Both the position numbers and the translations under genes were made by a program. A model generated the notes under the pieces. It saw only the letters and a list, made by a program, of their open reading frames with translations. It was not told the DNA's origin and searched no databases. From Fimbriimonas ginsengisoli Gsoil 348 (GTDB lineage Bacteria; Armatimonadota; Fimbriimonadia; Fimbriimonadales; Fimbriimonadaceae), in assembly GCF_000724625.1 (NCBI RefSeq), contig NZ_CP007139.1, positions 4,960,001 through 5,024,000 of the forward strand: a stretch of DNA of 64,000 bases. The letters are read 5' to 3'. Of this stretch, positions 9,187 to 17,087 are shown piece by piece (position 1 is the first letter of the stretch; the number at the start of each line of letters is the position of its first letter).

Positions 9187-10158
9187 CTACTTGTTGGTGG
9201 CTAGCGAATAGCTGAACTCGTCCGCTTTCTCGAAGACTCCCTGGTTCCCCTCAGCCTTGAAGGTGATGGTGACCTTGTCCCCGTCAACGTCGACAAGGCA
9301 GTAACCGAGCTTTTGCTCGACGTGGGCGATCCGGGAAAGGGACCACTCTTGATCGGTGGTTGTCAGCGTTTTCCCTTTTACGAACGGGGCGCCGGCGGTG
9401 CCGATGACGAACTGATGGATCGCCCGATCTTCGGGCCAGCCCGGCAGCTTTGCGGCGAGGTGGTCGTACAAGTGATCGTGACCGAAGAAGACCGTGCGCG
9501 CGCCGGCGTCGGCCAAGGATTTGATCAGCGAGTCTCGCGCGGCCGGAACCGTCCACATGCCGTCGGTGTGGTTCCCCGAGAAGAACGCCATTTTGTGGGC
9601 GAAGGCGAAGACGTGCGGCGGATGCGGCGCTTTCAGGGTCTTGTCCAACCACTCCTGGTTCACACCCAGCTCTTTCTGCTGAAACTGATCGAGAGAGAGG
9701 AAGAGGACATTTTTGAGCGGGTAGGCATAGGTCATCCCTTCCTCGCCGGCGGGACCGTCGTTCGGGTTGCTGTAAGGTCCGCTCAGCGCCTTTCGCCAAA
9801 CGTCGGCCGGGTGGGGGCAATGCATCTCATGGTTCCCGCGGGCGGCCAGCACCTTGATACCGGCGTCGTACACCGGCTTCATCGTCTTGAGCCAAGTGTC
9901 GAACTGCGAGCTCTCCGTCTCGTCGGTATCCGCGCCGCCAACCAAGTCTCCATTTACGAGCAGCACATCCGGCTTCTCGTCGAGGATCGCCTTAACGAGC
10001 CGGCCGAGGCCGGTCACGTTCACTCCATTTTCGTCCATGCCGGGGCGGGGAGAGTTCGTATTCCACCGGTCATCGCCGGTCACCACGAACCGGACGTGGT
10101 CCGCAGCCGGACGGAGAGGAGTAGCCGCTAGGCATAGCGCGACGAGCACGTAAGACAT
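9187..10158 (-). CDS. Secreted metallophosphoesterase (calcineurin-like)
   Basis: A 323-residue protein with a short signal peptide (ALCLAATPLRPA) and the metal-binding blocks of the calcineurin/purple-acid-phosphatase fold in order: GDD near residue 29, NGDLVGG near 69, GNHEMH near 107, FAHKM near 187 and GHDHLYD near 225. Together these bind a dinuclear metal centre that hydrolyses phosphoester bonds. The length fits single-domain members. The substrate is unknown, and secretion suggests organic phosphate scavenging or cell-envelope turnover. It stands alone on the minus strand, convergent with the small lipoprotein gene. Confidence 0.88.
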   Translation of the reverse strand: MSYVLVALCLAATPLRPAADHVRFVVTGDDRWNTNSPRPGMDENGVNVTGLGRLVKAILDEKPDVLLVNGDLVGGADTDETESSQFDTWLKTMKPVYDAGIKVLAARGNHEMHCPHPADVWRKALSGPYSNPNDGPAGEEGMTYAYPLKNVLFLSLDQFQQKELGVNQEWLDKTLKAPHPPHVFAFAHKMAFFSGNHTDGMWTVPAARDSLIKSLADAGARTVFFGHDHLYDHLAAKLPGWPEDRAIHQFVIGTAGAPFVKGKTLTTTDQEWSLSRIAHVEQKLGYCLVDVDGDKVTITFKAEGNQGVFEKADEFSYSLATNK

Positions 10159-10258
10159 TCCACGAATATACGTCCCCCCCGGCGCGTTTACCCGTTAAGG
10201 ATCGGATAAGAGCGATCCTTGAACCACTCGGGGCCGGTTGCCGTCGCAAATACAAGCC

Positions 10259-10738
10259 ATGGAAGTCTCACCGCGTACACTTGCGATCGTTGCCGGAGTC
10301 GCCGCCGCCTTATCCGGCCTCGCCTACATCTTCGGCCATCGGACGGGCAGCCGGCGAGAGCAGCGGCTGAACCTCGCTCGATACCGAAACCGGAACCGGG
10401 TGCTCATCCTGTTCGCTCCGAACCGGAACGACTCGCGCTATCAGCGTCAGCTTCGGGAGATCGCCGGGCAGATGGAGGCGTTTCGGGATCGCGACATCGC
10501 CGAGCTGCACGTCCTTAGCAGCGGGCCGGGTGGAACGGTAAAGCCGAGCGACGCTTCCCTGCTTCGCACCCTGTTCAACGTCCGTCGCGGACAGTTCCGG
10601 GTTGTGCTTCTCGGCAAAGATGGGGCCACGGCGCTGGACGAATCCTCCTCGGTTTCCGCCTCGCAGATCTTCGACCTGGTCGACGAGATGCCGATGCGTC
10701 AGCAAGAGCTTCGCCGCCAGGGCGTTTCCGTTCGATAG
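10259..10738 (+). CDS. DUF4174-like membrane-anchored protein
   Basis: I choose the ATG at 10259 over a TTG at 10238. The 159-residue product has one N-terminal membrane helix (IVAGVAAALSGLAYIFG), then a thioredoxin-like domain with VLILFAPNRND, RDIAELHVLS and FRVVLLGKDGATAL, the pattern of DUF4174. These domains resemble peroxiredoxins without the redox cysteines, and none is seen here. The function is unknown. The next gene starts 41 bases downstream on the same strand, so the two may be co-transcribed. Confidence 0.7.
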   Translation: MEVSPRTLAIVAGVAAALSGLAYIFGHRTGSRREQRLNLARYRNRNRVLILFAPNRNDSRYQRQLREIAGQMEAFRDRDIAELHVLSSGPGGTVKPSDASLLRTLFNVRRGQFRVVLLGKDGATALDESSSVSASQIFDLVDEMPMRQQELRRQGVSVR

Positions 10739-10779
10739 CCCCATTCCCGTTCTCGCGAAAATCCGCTTATAGTACGGGC

Positions 10780-12402
10780 ATGATTCCGAACGGGCTCTTG
10801 CTTGGGATCGGCCTGATTCTCCTCGTCGTTTTGGTCGCCGCCGGAATGGCCCGGGCGGCGATAAAGAGCACCGCCGCCTGGCGACGCACCCATGCCGACC
10901 GCCCCGAGGAGCGAGACCTCGCCCGCTTCGGCTACGCGCAGCAGCTTCTGCGCGACATGGGCGGCTTCTCTAACTTCGCCATCTCGTTCTCGGTCATCTC
11001 CGTCCTCACCGGCGGGATCACGCTTTACGGTTATGGACTGACGAATGCCGGTCCGGCGGTGATGGGATTAGGCTGGCCGCTGGTCACGTTCTTCGTCCTT
11101 TTCGTGGCGGCGTCGATGGCCGAGCTCGCGTCGGCGATCCCCACCGCAGGAGCGCTGTACCATTGGTCTTCGCTACTGGGCGGCTCTGGTTGGGGCTGGT
11201 TTACCGCGTTTTTGAACCTAATCGGCTTGGTGGCCACCATTGCCGGAATCGACTATGGCTGTGCGCAGTTTCTAACCCCATTGTTGGGACTGAACGACAA
11301 GAACGCTTGGATCGTACTTGCCGTCTGCGGCGCGATCCTCCTAATGCATGCCGCCCTCAACCATCGCGGCATCCGCCTGGTCGCCCGGCTCAACGACCTC
11401 AGCGCGGGTTATCACATCGTCGGTGTCCTGGCGATCGTCATTGCGCTCGCCATCTTCGGGCCTAAACAGCCGATTGAGTACATGTTCACCAAGACTTACT
11501 CGACCTTGGCCGGGCATCCCTACAGCTACGCGTTCTTGGTCGCCCTTCTCCAGGCTCAGTGGACCTACACCGGCTACGATGCCAGCGCCCACACCAGCGA
11601 AGAAACGCGACACGCCCGTTTGCACGCCCCTTGGGGCGTCTACTTATCGGTCGCCGTGTCGGCGGTCGCCGGCTTTGCGATGCTGGCCATGGTCACGTTG
11701 GCGATAAAAGACTTACCCGCGGCTGCCGGCGACTCGAATCCGTTTGTCTACATCGTCAAAGGCGCCCTTGGAGGGGTGGCGGGAAGCGCGTGCCTGTGGC
11801 TGGTGACCATCGCGATGTGGTTCTGCGGTCTCGCCTGTGTGACCTCGACCTCACGTATGATCTTCGCCTTTGCCCGCGACGGCGGGTTGCCTGGATCTAA
11901 GAAGCTTCGCACCGTAGATCGGCACGGATCTCCATCGGCGGCGGTTTGGTTGGCGTCCATTCTGGCTTTCGCCCTTCCCGCGCTGATCACGGCGCTCGTG
12001 GCGCTCAACCCGAAGGGAGACAAGAATCCTCACGGCCTCGACTTCGCCGCGCTCTATCCGGCGGTCACCGGCATCGGCGTCATCGGTCTTTACCTTTCCT
12101 ACGGGTTACCGGTGATCCTACGGCTACGCGCGATGCGATCCGGCCGATGGGCACAAATCGGAGATGGACCCTGGAGCCTCGGACGATGGAGTCAACCAGT
12201 CGCCATCGTCGCGATCGCCTGGATTGCGTTCATCACAGTCCTATTTGTGCTGCCCCCCAACGAGCTCTCCGGCTACATCTTCGCCGGCTGCATGGCGGCG
12301 GCGGTGGTCTGGTACCTGGCAAGCGTTCGTGGCCGTTTCACCGGCCCCGAGGTGGAGGAGCCGGCGGGCTCCTCGATCGTCGAGGACCCGGTCGCGGTGT
12401 AA
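10780..12402 (+). CDS. APC-superfamily amino acid permease
   Basis: A 540-residue integral membrane transporter. After an N-terminal hydrophobic segment (residues 5-27) comes the APC core, with FSNFAISFSVISVLTGGI in TM1 and AELASAIPTAGALYHW near residue 115, as in bacterial GABA and amino-acid permeases. About 13 membrane segments follow, and the conserved TSTSRMIFAFARDGGLP is near residue 350. It should import an amino acid or polyamine by proton symport. The extra N-terminal helix is less usual for the family. The substrate cannot be told from sequence alone. Confidence 0.9.
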   Translation: MIPNGLLLGIGLILLVVLVAAGMARAAIKSTAAWRRTHADRPEERDLARFGYAQQLLRDMGGFSNFAISFSVISVLTGGITLYGYGLTNAGPAVMGLGWPLVTFFVLFVAASMAELASAIPTAGALYHWSSLLGGSGWGWFTAFLNLIGLVATIAGIDYGCAQFLTPLLGLNDKNAWIVLAVCGAILLMHAALNHRGIRLVARLNDLSAGYHIVGVLAIVIALAIFGPKQPIEYMFTKTYSTLAGHPYSYAFLVALLQAQWTYTGYDASAHTSEETRHARLHAPWGVYLSVAVSAVAGFAMLAMVTLAIKDLPAAAGDSNPFVYIVKGALGGVAGSACLWLVTIAMWFCGLACVTSTSRMIFAFARDGGLPGSKKLRTVDRHGSPSAAVWLASILAFALPALITALVALNPKGDKNPHGLDFAALYPAVTGIGVIGLYLSYGLPVILRLRAMRSGRWAQIGDGPWSLGRWSQPVAIVAIAWIAFITVLFVLPPNELSGYIFAGCMAAAVVWYLASVRGRFTGPEVEEPAGSSIVEDPVAV

Positions 12403-12412
12403 GGCGCTGGGT

Positions 12413-12535
12413 ATGTGAACTGTGGCGTGTGGACTGATGGGACACATGAGACCCATCAGTCTCGTTAGTCCCATTGTCTCATTGGCAAAAGCGAGCCTTG
12501 CCTTCGGAATCATCGGCGGGGCGCCGACGCTACGG
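12413..12535. repeat. Mosaic repeat: GTGGACTGTGGC family followed by GCGCCGACGCTAC motif
   Basis: Contains AACTGTGGCGTGTGGACTGA at 12418 with a downstream CCCAT-rich half (12470-12485), then ATCATCGGCGGGGCGCCGACGCTAC near 12510. Related first halves recur at 57306, 59522 and 63240. The second motif recurs near 9170 and 61760. It fills the gap between convergent genes. Confidence 0.65.
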
Positions 12536-12541
12536 GTGGAC

Positions 12542-12991
12542 TTACCTCAAATATTGACTTGCCTGCTCCAAGTGATACAGGTCATGCCCTAGCAGCATCG
12601 TGACCTGGTCGCGGATGGTCAAGGGACCGCGTTGTGGGTGGAGGAACGACTTCGACCACTCTTCCTCCGACAATCCGTTCAAGAAGTCCATGGTGTCGCG
12701 GCGACGATTTTCGAAGACGTCGAGCTCGTGCTGAAGATCGCGGGTCGAGTAATGCTTTTCGACCGCCCGTTCCCCTTCGTCGTACACCACCACCGTGCTG
12801 CCAGGCGCTTCGTGGGCAAGCCGCATCCGGTCGAGGAAAAGGTCCTCCCAATCCGCCAAGTGGGCCACCATCTCCGTCAGCGTGAACCGATCCGGCTCCA
12901 GTGCTTCGGCGTATCGGTCGGCATGGACGCAGTCGATAAGGCGGCGGAGAGTCGTGGGGGTGAGCTCGATGGCGAGGGTGTACGGAACCAT
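12542..12991 (-). CDS. DinB/DfsB-family protein
   Basis: A 149-residue four-helix-bundle protein of the DinB/YfiT type, using the ATG at 12989-12991; the longer frame upstream has no signal or family match. Family features are LTEMVAHLADWEDLFLDRM near residue 38 and a C-terminal HDLYHLEQASQYL whose histidines could bind metal together with the His of the first block. Members include metal-dependent enzymes and thiol transferases, but the function of this one is unknown. It is transcribed towards the APC permease gene and diverges from the superoxide dismutase gene. Confidence 0.82.
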   Translation of the reverse strand: MVPYTLAIELTPTTLRRLIDCVHADRYAEALEPDRFTLTEMVAHLADWEDLFLDRMRLAHEAPGSTVVVYDEGERAVEKHYSTRDLQHELDVFENRRRDTMDFLNGLSEEEWSKSFLHPQRGPLTIRDQVTMLLGHDLYHLEQASQYLR

Positions 12992-13093
12992 GTCTCTACC
13001 GTGCCAGGTTTTGGGCCGACGGCGCAAGGGGTCACGCCGTAGATCGGAGACAGGTAGTCTTGCCGCAAGGTTTCCACCAAAGGGGGAGTCCTC

Positions 13094-13834
13094 ATGCCAG
13101 AACAGGCAAGCCAACTAAGCAGAAGAAAACTATTGATCGCAAGCGCGGCGGCGGGAGTGACGGCAGTGGCCGGAGCCCCGCTGAACGCCCTCGCGCGGAC
13201 GAAGGAGATTCGGAAAAATATGGAACCCAAACTCGTGCACGTGCCGACTGAGGCCGACATCCAGAAAGCGCTGAAGACCGCCCCCAAGGGGATCAGCGAG
13301 GCGACCCACAAGGCGCACCTCACCCTCTGGCAGGGATATGCCAACAAGACCAACGAGATCCGCAAGGCGCTCGCCGAGATGGAAGTCGACCCCGCCAAGG
13401 CGAACCAGATCTATAGCCAGATGCGCGCCCTCAAGGTGAACTACGCGTTCGCGCTGGGCGGCTACAAGAATCACAACGTCTACTTCGACACCATCGGTGG
13501 CGACGGCGGCGCGCCCTCCGGTGACGTGGCGACCCTGATCAACGAGGCTTACGGCTCGTACGAGAATTGGGCCAAGGATATCAAGACGACCGGCATCGCC
13601 GGCCGCGGCTGGGCTTACCTGGCCTACGACCGCGACGAGCAGCGGGTCTTCAACTTCATCGGCGACGCCCAGGACACGTTCCCGCAGTGGAACTGCGAGC
13701 TCATCCTCGCCCTTGACGTCTACGAGCACGCCTACTTCCTCGACTTCCAAACCGCCCGCGCCAAGTACATCGACGCCTGGCTCAACTGCGTCGACTGGAA
13801 CGCCGTCAACGCCCGCCTCGGTAAGGCCAAGTAA
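13094..13834 (+). CDS. Tat-exported Fe/Mn superoxide dismutase
   Basis: A 246-residue Fe/Mn superoxide dismutase that converts superoxide to peroxide and oxygen. The four metal ligands expected for the family are His72 (THKAH), His127 (GGYKNHNVYF), Asp208 and His212 (LALDVYEHAYFLDF). A twin-arginine leader (SRRKLLIASAAAGVTAVAGA) precedes the enzyme, so export in folded, metal-loaded form is likely, which is uncommon for this class. The enzyme core of about 200 residues has normal length. It is followed by a large cruciform-like repeat. The metal (Fe or Mn) cannot be told by eye. Confidence 0.93.
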   Translation: MPEQASQLSRRKLLIASAAAGVTAVAGAPLNALARTKEIRKNMEPKLVHVPTEADIQKALKTAPKGISEATHKAHLTLWQGYANKTNEIRKALAEMEVDPAKANQIYSQMRALKVNYAFALGGYKNHNVYFDTIGGDGGAPSGDVATLINEAYGSYENWAKDIKTTGIAGRGWAYLAYDRDEQRVFNFIGDAQDTFPQWNCELILALDVYEHAYFLDFQTARAKYIDAWLNCVDWNAVNARLGKAK

Positions 13835-13844
13835 CCCTTTGGGA

Positions 13845-13960
13845 GTGCGCGAAGCCCTTCGCGCTTTCTCCCATCGCGGAGCGATGAAAACTTTCCGGCC
13901 ACCGGCCGGAAAGTCCCGTCGCTTCGCGTCGAAATGCAAAGCGCGAAGAGCTTCGCGCAC
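13845..13960. repeat. 116-base nested palindrome between convergent genes
   Basis: Outer arms GTGCGCGAAGC (13845-13855) and GCTTCGCGCAC (13950-13960) pair. Middle arms CTTCGCGCTTT (13858-13868) and AAAGCGCGAAG (13938-13948) pair, and an inner hairpin pairs ACTTTCCGGCC (13890-13900) with GGCCGGAAAGT (13904-13914). It lies between two stop codons and probably terminates both transcripts. Confidence 0.8.
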
Positions 13961-13969
13961 TTCCAAGGA

Positions 13970-14938
13970 TTACAGCTTCGTCGGCCGGACGACGTTCCCG
14001 GTCCGCGCGCTTTCCAGCGCGGCCAGCGACAGGTTCAGCGCCATCAACCCCTCGAAACCGGGGACCGGGATCGGAGTGCCATTCTTCACCGCGCCGAGGA
14101 ACCCGGACAGCTCCTGGTAGTACGGGTCGTCGGTATCCGACACCGGGTGCTGTAGTTTCGAGCCTTCCTTTTTGTGGGTCCGAACCGACGCCGACTGGCG
14201 GCTGTCGAATTCGATCATCCCCTCGCTGCCGGCCACCTCGTAAGTGGCTCGGAAGCCGGACGGGTCCATCCAGGTCGATTCGACGTGGGCGACCGTGCCG
14301 CTCTCGAAAGTGAGCGTCGTCAAAGCGTAATCGGGACCGCCGCCGGACTGCACGCCGACCGACCGGCTGTACAGATGTGAGACCTCTCCCAGGGTCCACC
14401 GCAACCAATCGAAGTCGTGGATCGCGAGATCCAGAAGGATCCCGCCGGAGCGTCCGTGGTCCATGAACCAGTCCTGAGAGCCGTGGGGCGCCTTGCCCCC
14501 TCGCCGCAGCCGCGCCGCCGCCGGAGTTCCGATCTTCCCGCTCTGCACCAGACGGTGGCCAAGGGCGTACTCCGGGAAAAACCGCACGACCTGCCCCACC
14601 ATCAGCGGAACCCCGGCCTTCCCCGCCGCTTCGATGATCGTCGACCCTTCCGAAAGGTCGCGGGCGAACGGTTTTTCGATGAACACCGCTTTGCCGGCCG
14701 CAATCGCCTTTAGCGCGTATTCCAGGTGAAGGTCGGTTGGCAGACAGATATCCACGACGTCCGCCCACGCGATCAGCTCGTCGGAGGAAGCGCAGGGGAG
14801 GGCTTCCCACTTAGCACGAAAACCGTCCGCCCGTTCCGGGTGCGAATCGCGATATCCGATCTCGACTTCCGGCATCTTCCGATACTGCCGAGCATGCACA
14901 TTCCCCATCGACCCGGTCCCAAGGATCCCCACTCTCAT
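13970..14938 (-). CDS. Gfo/Idh/MocA-family NAD(P)-dependent oxidoreductase
   Basis: A 322-residue oxidoreductase of sugars or inositol-like compounds. I start at the ATG at 14936-14938, where the Rossmann fold begins (MRVGILGTGSMGNVHARQY); a longer frame begins in the neighbouring repeat. The conserved EKPFARDL near residue 95 carries the catalytic Lys, and IHDFDWLRW near 175 holds the active-site Asp/His region. No signal peptide is seen, so it is cytoplasmic. The substrate is unknown. A second member of the family lies at 56216-57238. Confidence 0.9.
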   Translation of the reverse strand: MRVGILGTGSMGNVHARQYRKMPEVEIGYRDSHPERADGFRAKWEALPCASSDELIAWADVVDICLPTDLHLEYALKAIAAGKAVFIEKPFARDLSEGSTIIEAAGKAGVPLMVGQVVRFFPEYALGHRLVQSGKIGTPAAARLRRGGKAPHGSQDWFMDHGRSGGILLDLAIHDFDWLRWTLGEVSHLYSRSVGVQSGGGPDYALTTLTFESGTVAHVESTWMDPSGFRATYEVAGSEGMIEFDSRQSASVRTHKKEGSKLQHPVSDTDDPYYQELSGFLGAVKNGTPIPVPGFEGLMALNLSLAALESARTGNVVRPTKL

Positions 14939-14968
14939 CGCCGCATTGTGGCACGCCCCACCCCACAT

Positions 14969-15071
14969 GTAGCATCGGCTCCCAGCCGATGAACCCCACG
15001 ACCCTCCGGGTCGTGTGAATCCGCCAAGGGCAGGATGCCCTTGGGACCCACTGGCAAGATGCCAGTGCCAC
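14969..15071. repeat. GTAGCATCGG-family composite repeat
   Basis: Four stacked hairpin units: ATCGGCTCCCAGCCGAT (14973-14989), ACGACCCTCCGGGTCGT, CCAAGGGCAGGATGCCCTTGG and ACTGGCAAGATGCCAGT, ending at GCCAC (15071). The downstream gene's stop codon begins on the very next base. Copies or fragments occur at 17038, 34036, 40031, 41703 and 48731. Confidence 0.85.
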
Positions 15072-16835
15072 TTATTGGCCGGTGCCGGCCGACCCCGAGG
15101 CGATGGTGATCGGGGGCGGTTTCACCCCCATACGGTCGAGGGACGCCCGCGTCCGGCGGACGTCCGCTAACAGCGACGTCATGTGAGGCGGTCGAGCCGG
15201 TTGCGCGAAAGCGCGGGCGAAGACTGGCCACATCGGCTCGATATCGTGCGACAGGTCGAACACCATGACCCCCTGCGTCGCCGAACAAGCGGCCTGGAGG
15301 GCGTTCGCAAGGCCGTCCGGATCGCCCTTAAAGTCGATCAGCGATAAGCCGGCGTAGGTCCACGCCTCGTCGCGAACGAGGCGGTACGCCAGGTGAGCGG
15401 AGGCTTCCACCGTACTGCCGATGTTCAGCCCCTTAGACATCGCCTCGTGGATCGTCGCGGTGGTGTAGTAGCAGCCCGGAATAACGAAATCGACCAAATG
15501 TGCGTCGCCCGATCGCCGGTAGTTTCGCGACGTAAACCAAAACGCCGGCTCCGCCTTCGGCGATGCGTAGTTGTTACCGAGCGGCGCGTACTCCCCGTAC
15601 CAGGAGCCGACGTACATTCCGAGCCGGATTCCCGGCCGGGCCGCCGTGATCGTTCGCCGAACCTCGCCGAGGAAGTCGGTCACCTTCGCGGCTCGCCAAG
15701 CCATCCATTGGTCATAGAACCGGCCCGGACGGACGCCCCGGGTCAGGTTTTGGGTCACCGTGAACTTGAAAACGTCGTCCGGCCAATTCAGCTTCTGTGC
15801 CACGACCGCCTCGAACTGTTGGCGAGTGACTTCGCTGAAGTCGGCGTCGATTCCCGCATAACGAAGCCGGTCGTCGAACACCATCCCGTCGACCGGATAT
15901 CGGGTCGCCACCTCCCGCAAGATCGCAAGCTCCCGCGACCGGACTTCCGGATCGTTCGGGTTCATCATCAGGGGGTACTGCGTCGCCTGGCTCTGGGCCA
16001 TGGGAAGGAAGGTCGCCTCCGTATCGAAGGCGACGCGTTGCCCAACCGACGCCTGACGGCGCAGGAATTCGCCGGCGGTCCCGGAGCCGAACATCGTCAC
16101 GCCGCCCGCCGGCGGGGCGGTCGCCACGTTTGAGATCCGGTCCATGACGCCGTTCTTTCGCACCGTCACCACGGTTCCCCCCGAAGGCACGCGCGCGGCC
16201 GACGTGAAAACGCTCACCGCGTTCGATTCGAGCACATCCAGCTTCGCCGCCAGCGGAAACCGCTCCGAGCCGACGACGACCACCGGCTTCGGCTCGTAGA
16301 TCACCGTCTGATGCTCCGGGAGTTCGTAGCCGGGACCGACCTTAAACAGCCGGTGCCCTTCGCTGAAGGCGTTGAGGCTGACGATCAGGCTCAAGCCGAC
16401 GCGCTTGGTCTCCCGGCACATCGCCGCCAACGGATCGTAGTCGATCGGCAGGCGCTTGTCTCGCCAAACTTCGAGTTTCGGGGCGATGGCCGACTTGTAC
16501 ACGACCTGCCCGGAGATCGGCTTGATGTCGAACACCACCGTGTTAAATCCGACCGACTTGACCTTGTCCACAAGCGCTGCCACCTTGGCGTCGCTGTTGT
16601 ACCGGTCGATGTTCGCCGTCGCGTCGATCCAGAGGATCCGGGCCTGAATCCCCCGGTTTCGGGCCAGCGGCTGGGCCACCCCCATCCCATCCAGGAACCC
16701 GTCGATAACAACCGGCGAGATCCCCGGCAGGGCCGTTCCCGGCTCGAATCGGGACTGGAGCGACATCTTTGCCTGCCCCAACGCCACAACTGCCAATAGC
16801 AAGACCATTCCCGTGGGTGTACCCGTTCGTGGCAT
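15072..16835 (-). CDS. Secreted GHL10-like (YngK-type) putative glycoside hydrolase
   Basis: A 587-residue protein with a signal peptide (GMVLLLAVVALGQA). I start at the ATG at 16833-16835; an ATG at 16806-16808 is also possible, and the longer frame to 17063 runs through repeat DNA. It resembles the glycosyl hydrolase-like 10 family, a TIM-barrel group: FNTVVFDIKPISGQVVYKS near residue 98, DYDPLAAMCRETKRVGL near 130, VDGMVFDDRLRY near 318, and RPGIRLGMYVGSWYGEYAP near 390. The acidic pair in FDDR is a candidate catalytic site. An inserted beta-rich part (residues 170-280) separates the barrel strands. The substrate is probably a polysaccharide, but this is not shown. Its 5' end lies in repeat-derived sequence. 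Confidence 0.75.
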   Translation of the reverse strand: MPRTGTPTGMVLLLAVVALGQAKMSLQSRFEPGTALPGISPVVIDGFLDGMGVAQPLARNRGIQARILWIDATANIDRYNSDAKVAALVDKVKSVGFNTVVFDIKPISGQVVYKSAIAPKLEVWRDKRLPIDYDPLAAMCRETKRVGLSLIVSLNAFSEGHRLFKVGPGYELPEHQTVIYEPKPVVVVGSERFPLAAKLDVLESNAVSVFTSAARVPSGGTVVTVRKNGVMDRISNVATAPPAGGVTMFGSGTAGEFLRRQASVGQRVAFDTEATFLPMAQSQATQYPLMMNPNDPEVRSRELAILREVATRYPVDGMVFDDRLRYAGIDADFSEVTRQQFEAVVAQKLNWPDDVFKFTVTQNLTRGVRPGRFYDQWMAWRAAKVTDFLGEVRRTITAARPGIRLGMYVGSWYGEYAPLGNNYASPKAEPAFWFTSRNYRRSGDAHLVDFVIPGCYYTTATIHEAMSKGLNIGSTVEASAHLAYRLVRDEAWTYAGLSLIDFKGDPDGLANALQAACSATQGVMVFDLSHDIEPMWPVFARAFAQPARPPHMTSLLADVRRTRASLDRMGVKPPPITIASGSAGTGQ

Positions 16836-16840
16836 CGGCT

Positions 16841-17085
16841 CCCAGGGGCCATCGCAAAAACTCTCGTTGCTGGCAACGATCCCTCCAGACGCGTCGTCTG
16901 GAGGGTCCCGCAGCAGCGGGGTGTTCTCGCAGGAGGTGCCCGACCGATGGTCGGACCCTGCCAGACGGCGCGTCTGGAGGGATCGGCGACCAAAAAAATC
17001 GTTCGCCTGGCGCAAGCTGATTTTGCGATTTCCTGTCCAGCCGATGAACCCTCTCAGGCTCATCGGCTGGGAGCCGATGCTACGT
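16841..17085. repeat. Composite: GATCCCTCC palindrome nested in a split GTAGCATCGG-family hairpin
   Basis: GCATCGGCTCCCAG (from 16833) and CAGCCGATGAACC (from 17038) look like the two halves of one hairpin unit, separated by about 190 bases. The separating DNA carries 9-base inverted ends, ATCGCAAAA (about 16853) and TTTTGCGAT (about 17022). Inside it is a large palindrome, GATCCCTCCAGACGCG (16878-16893) with CGCGTCTGGAGGGATC (16969-16984). A full GTAGCATCGG-family half in the other orientation follows to 17085. Confidence 0.75.
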
Positions 17086-17087
17086 GA

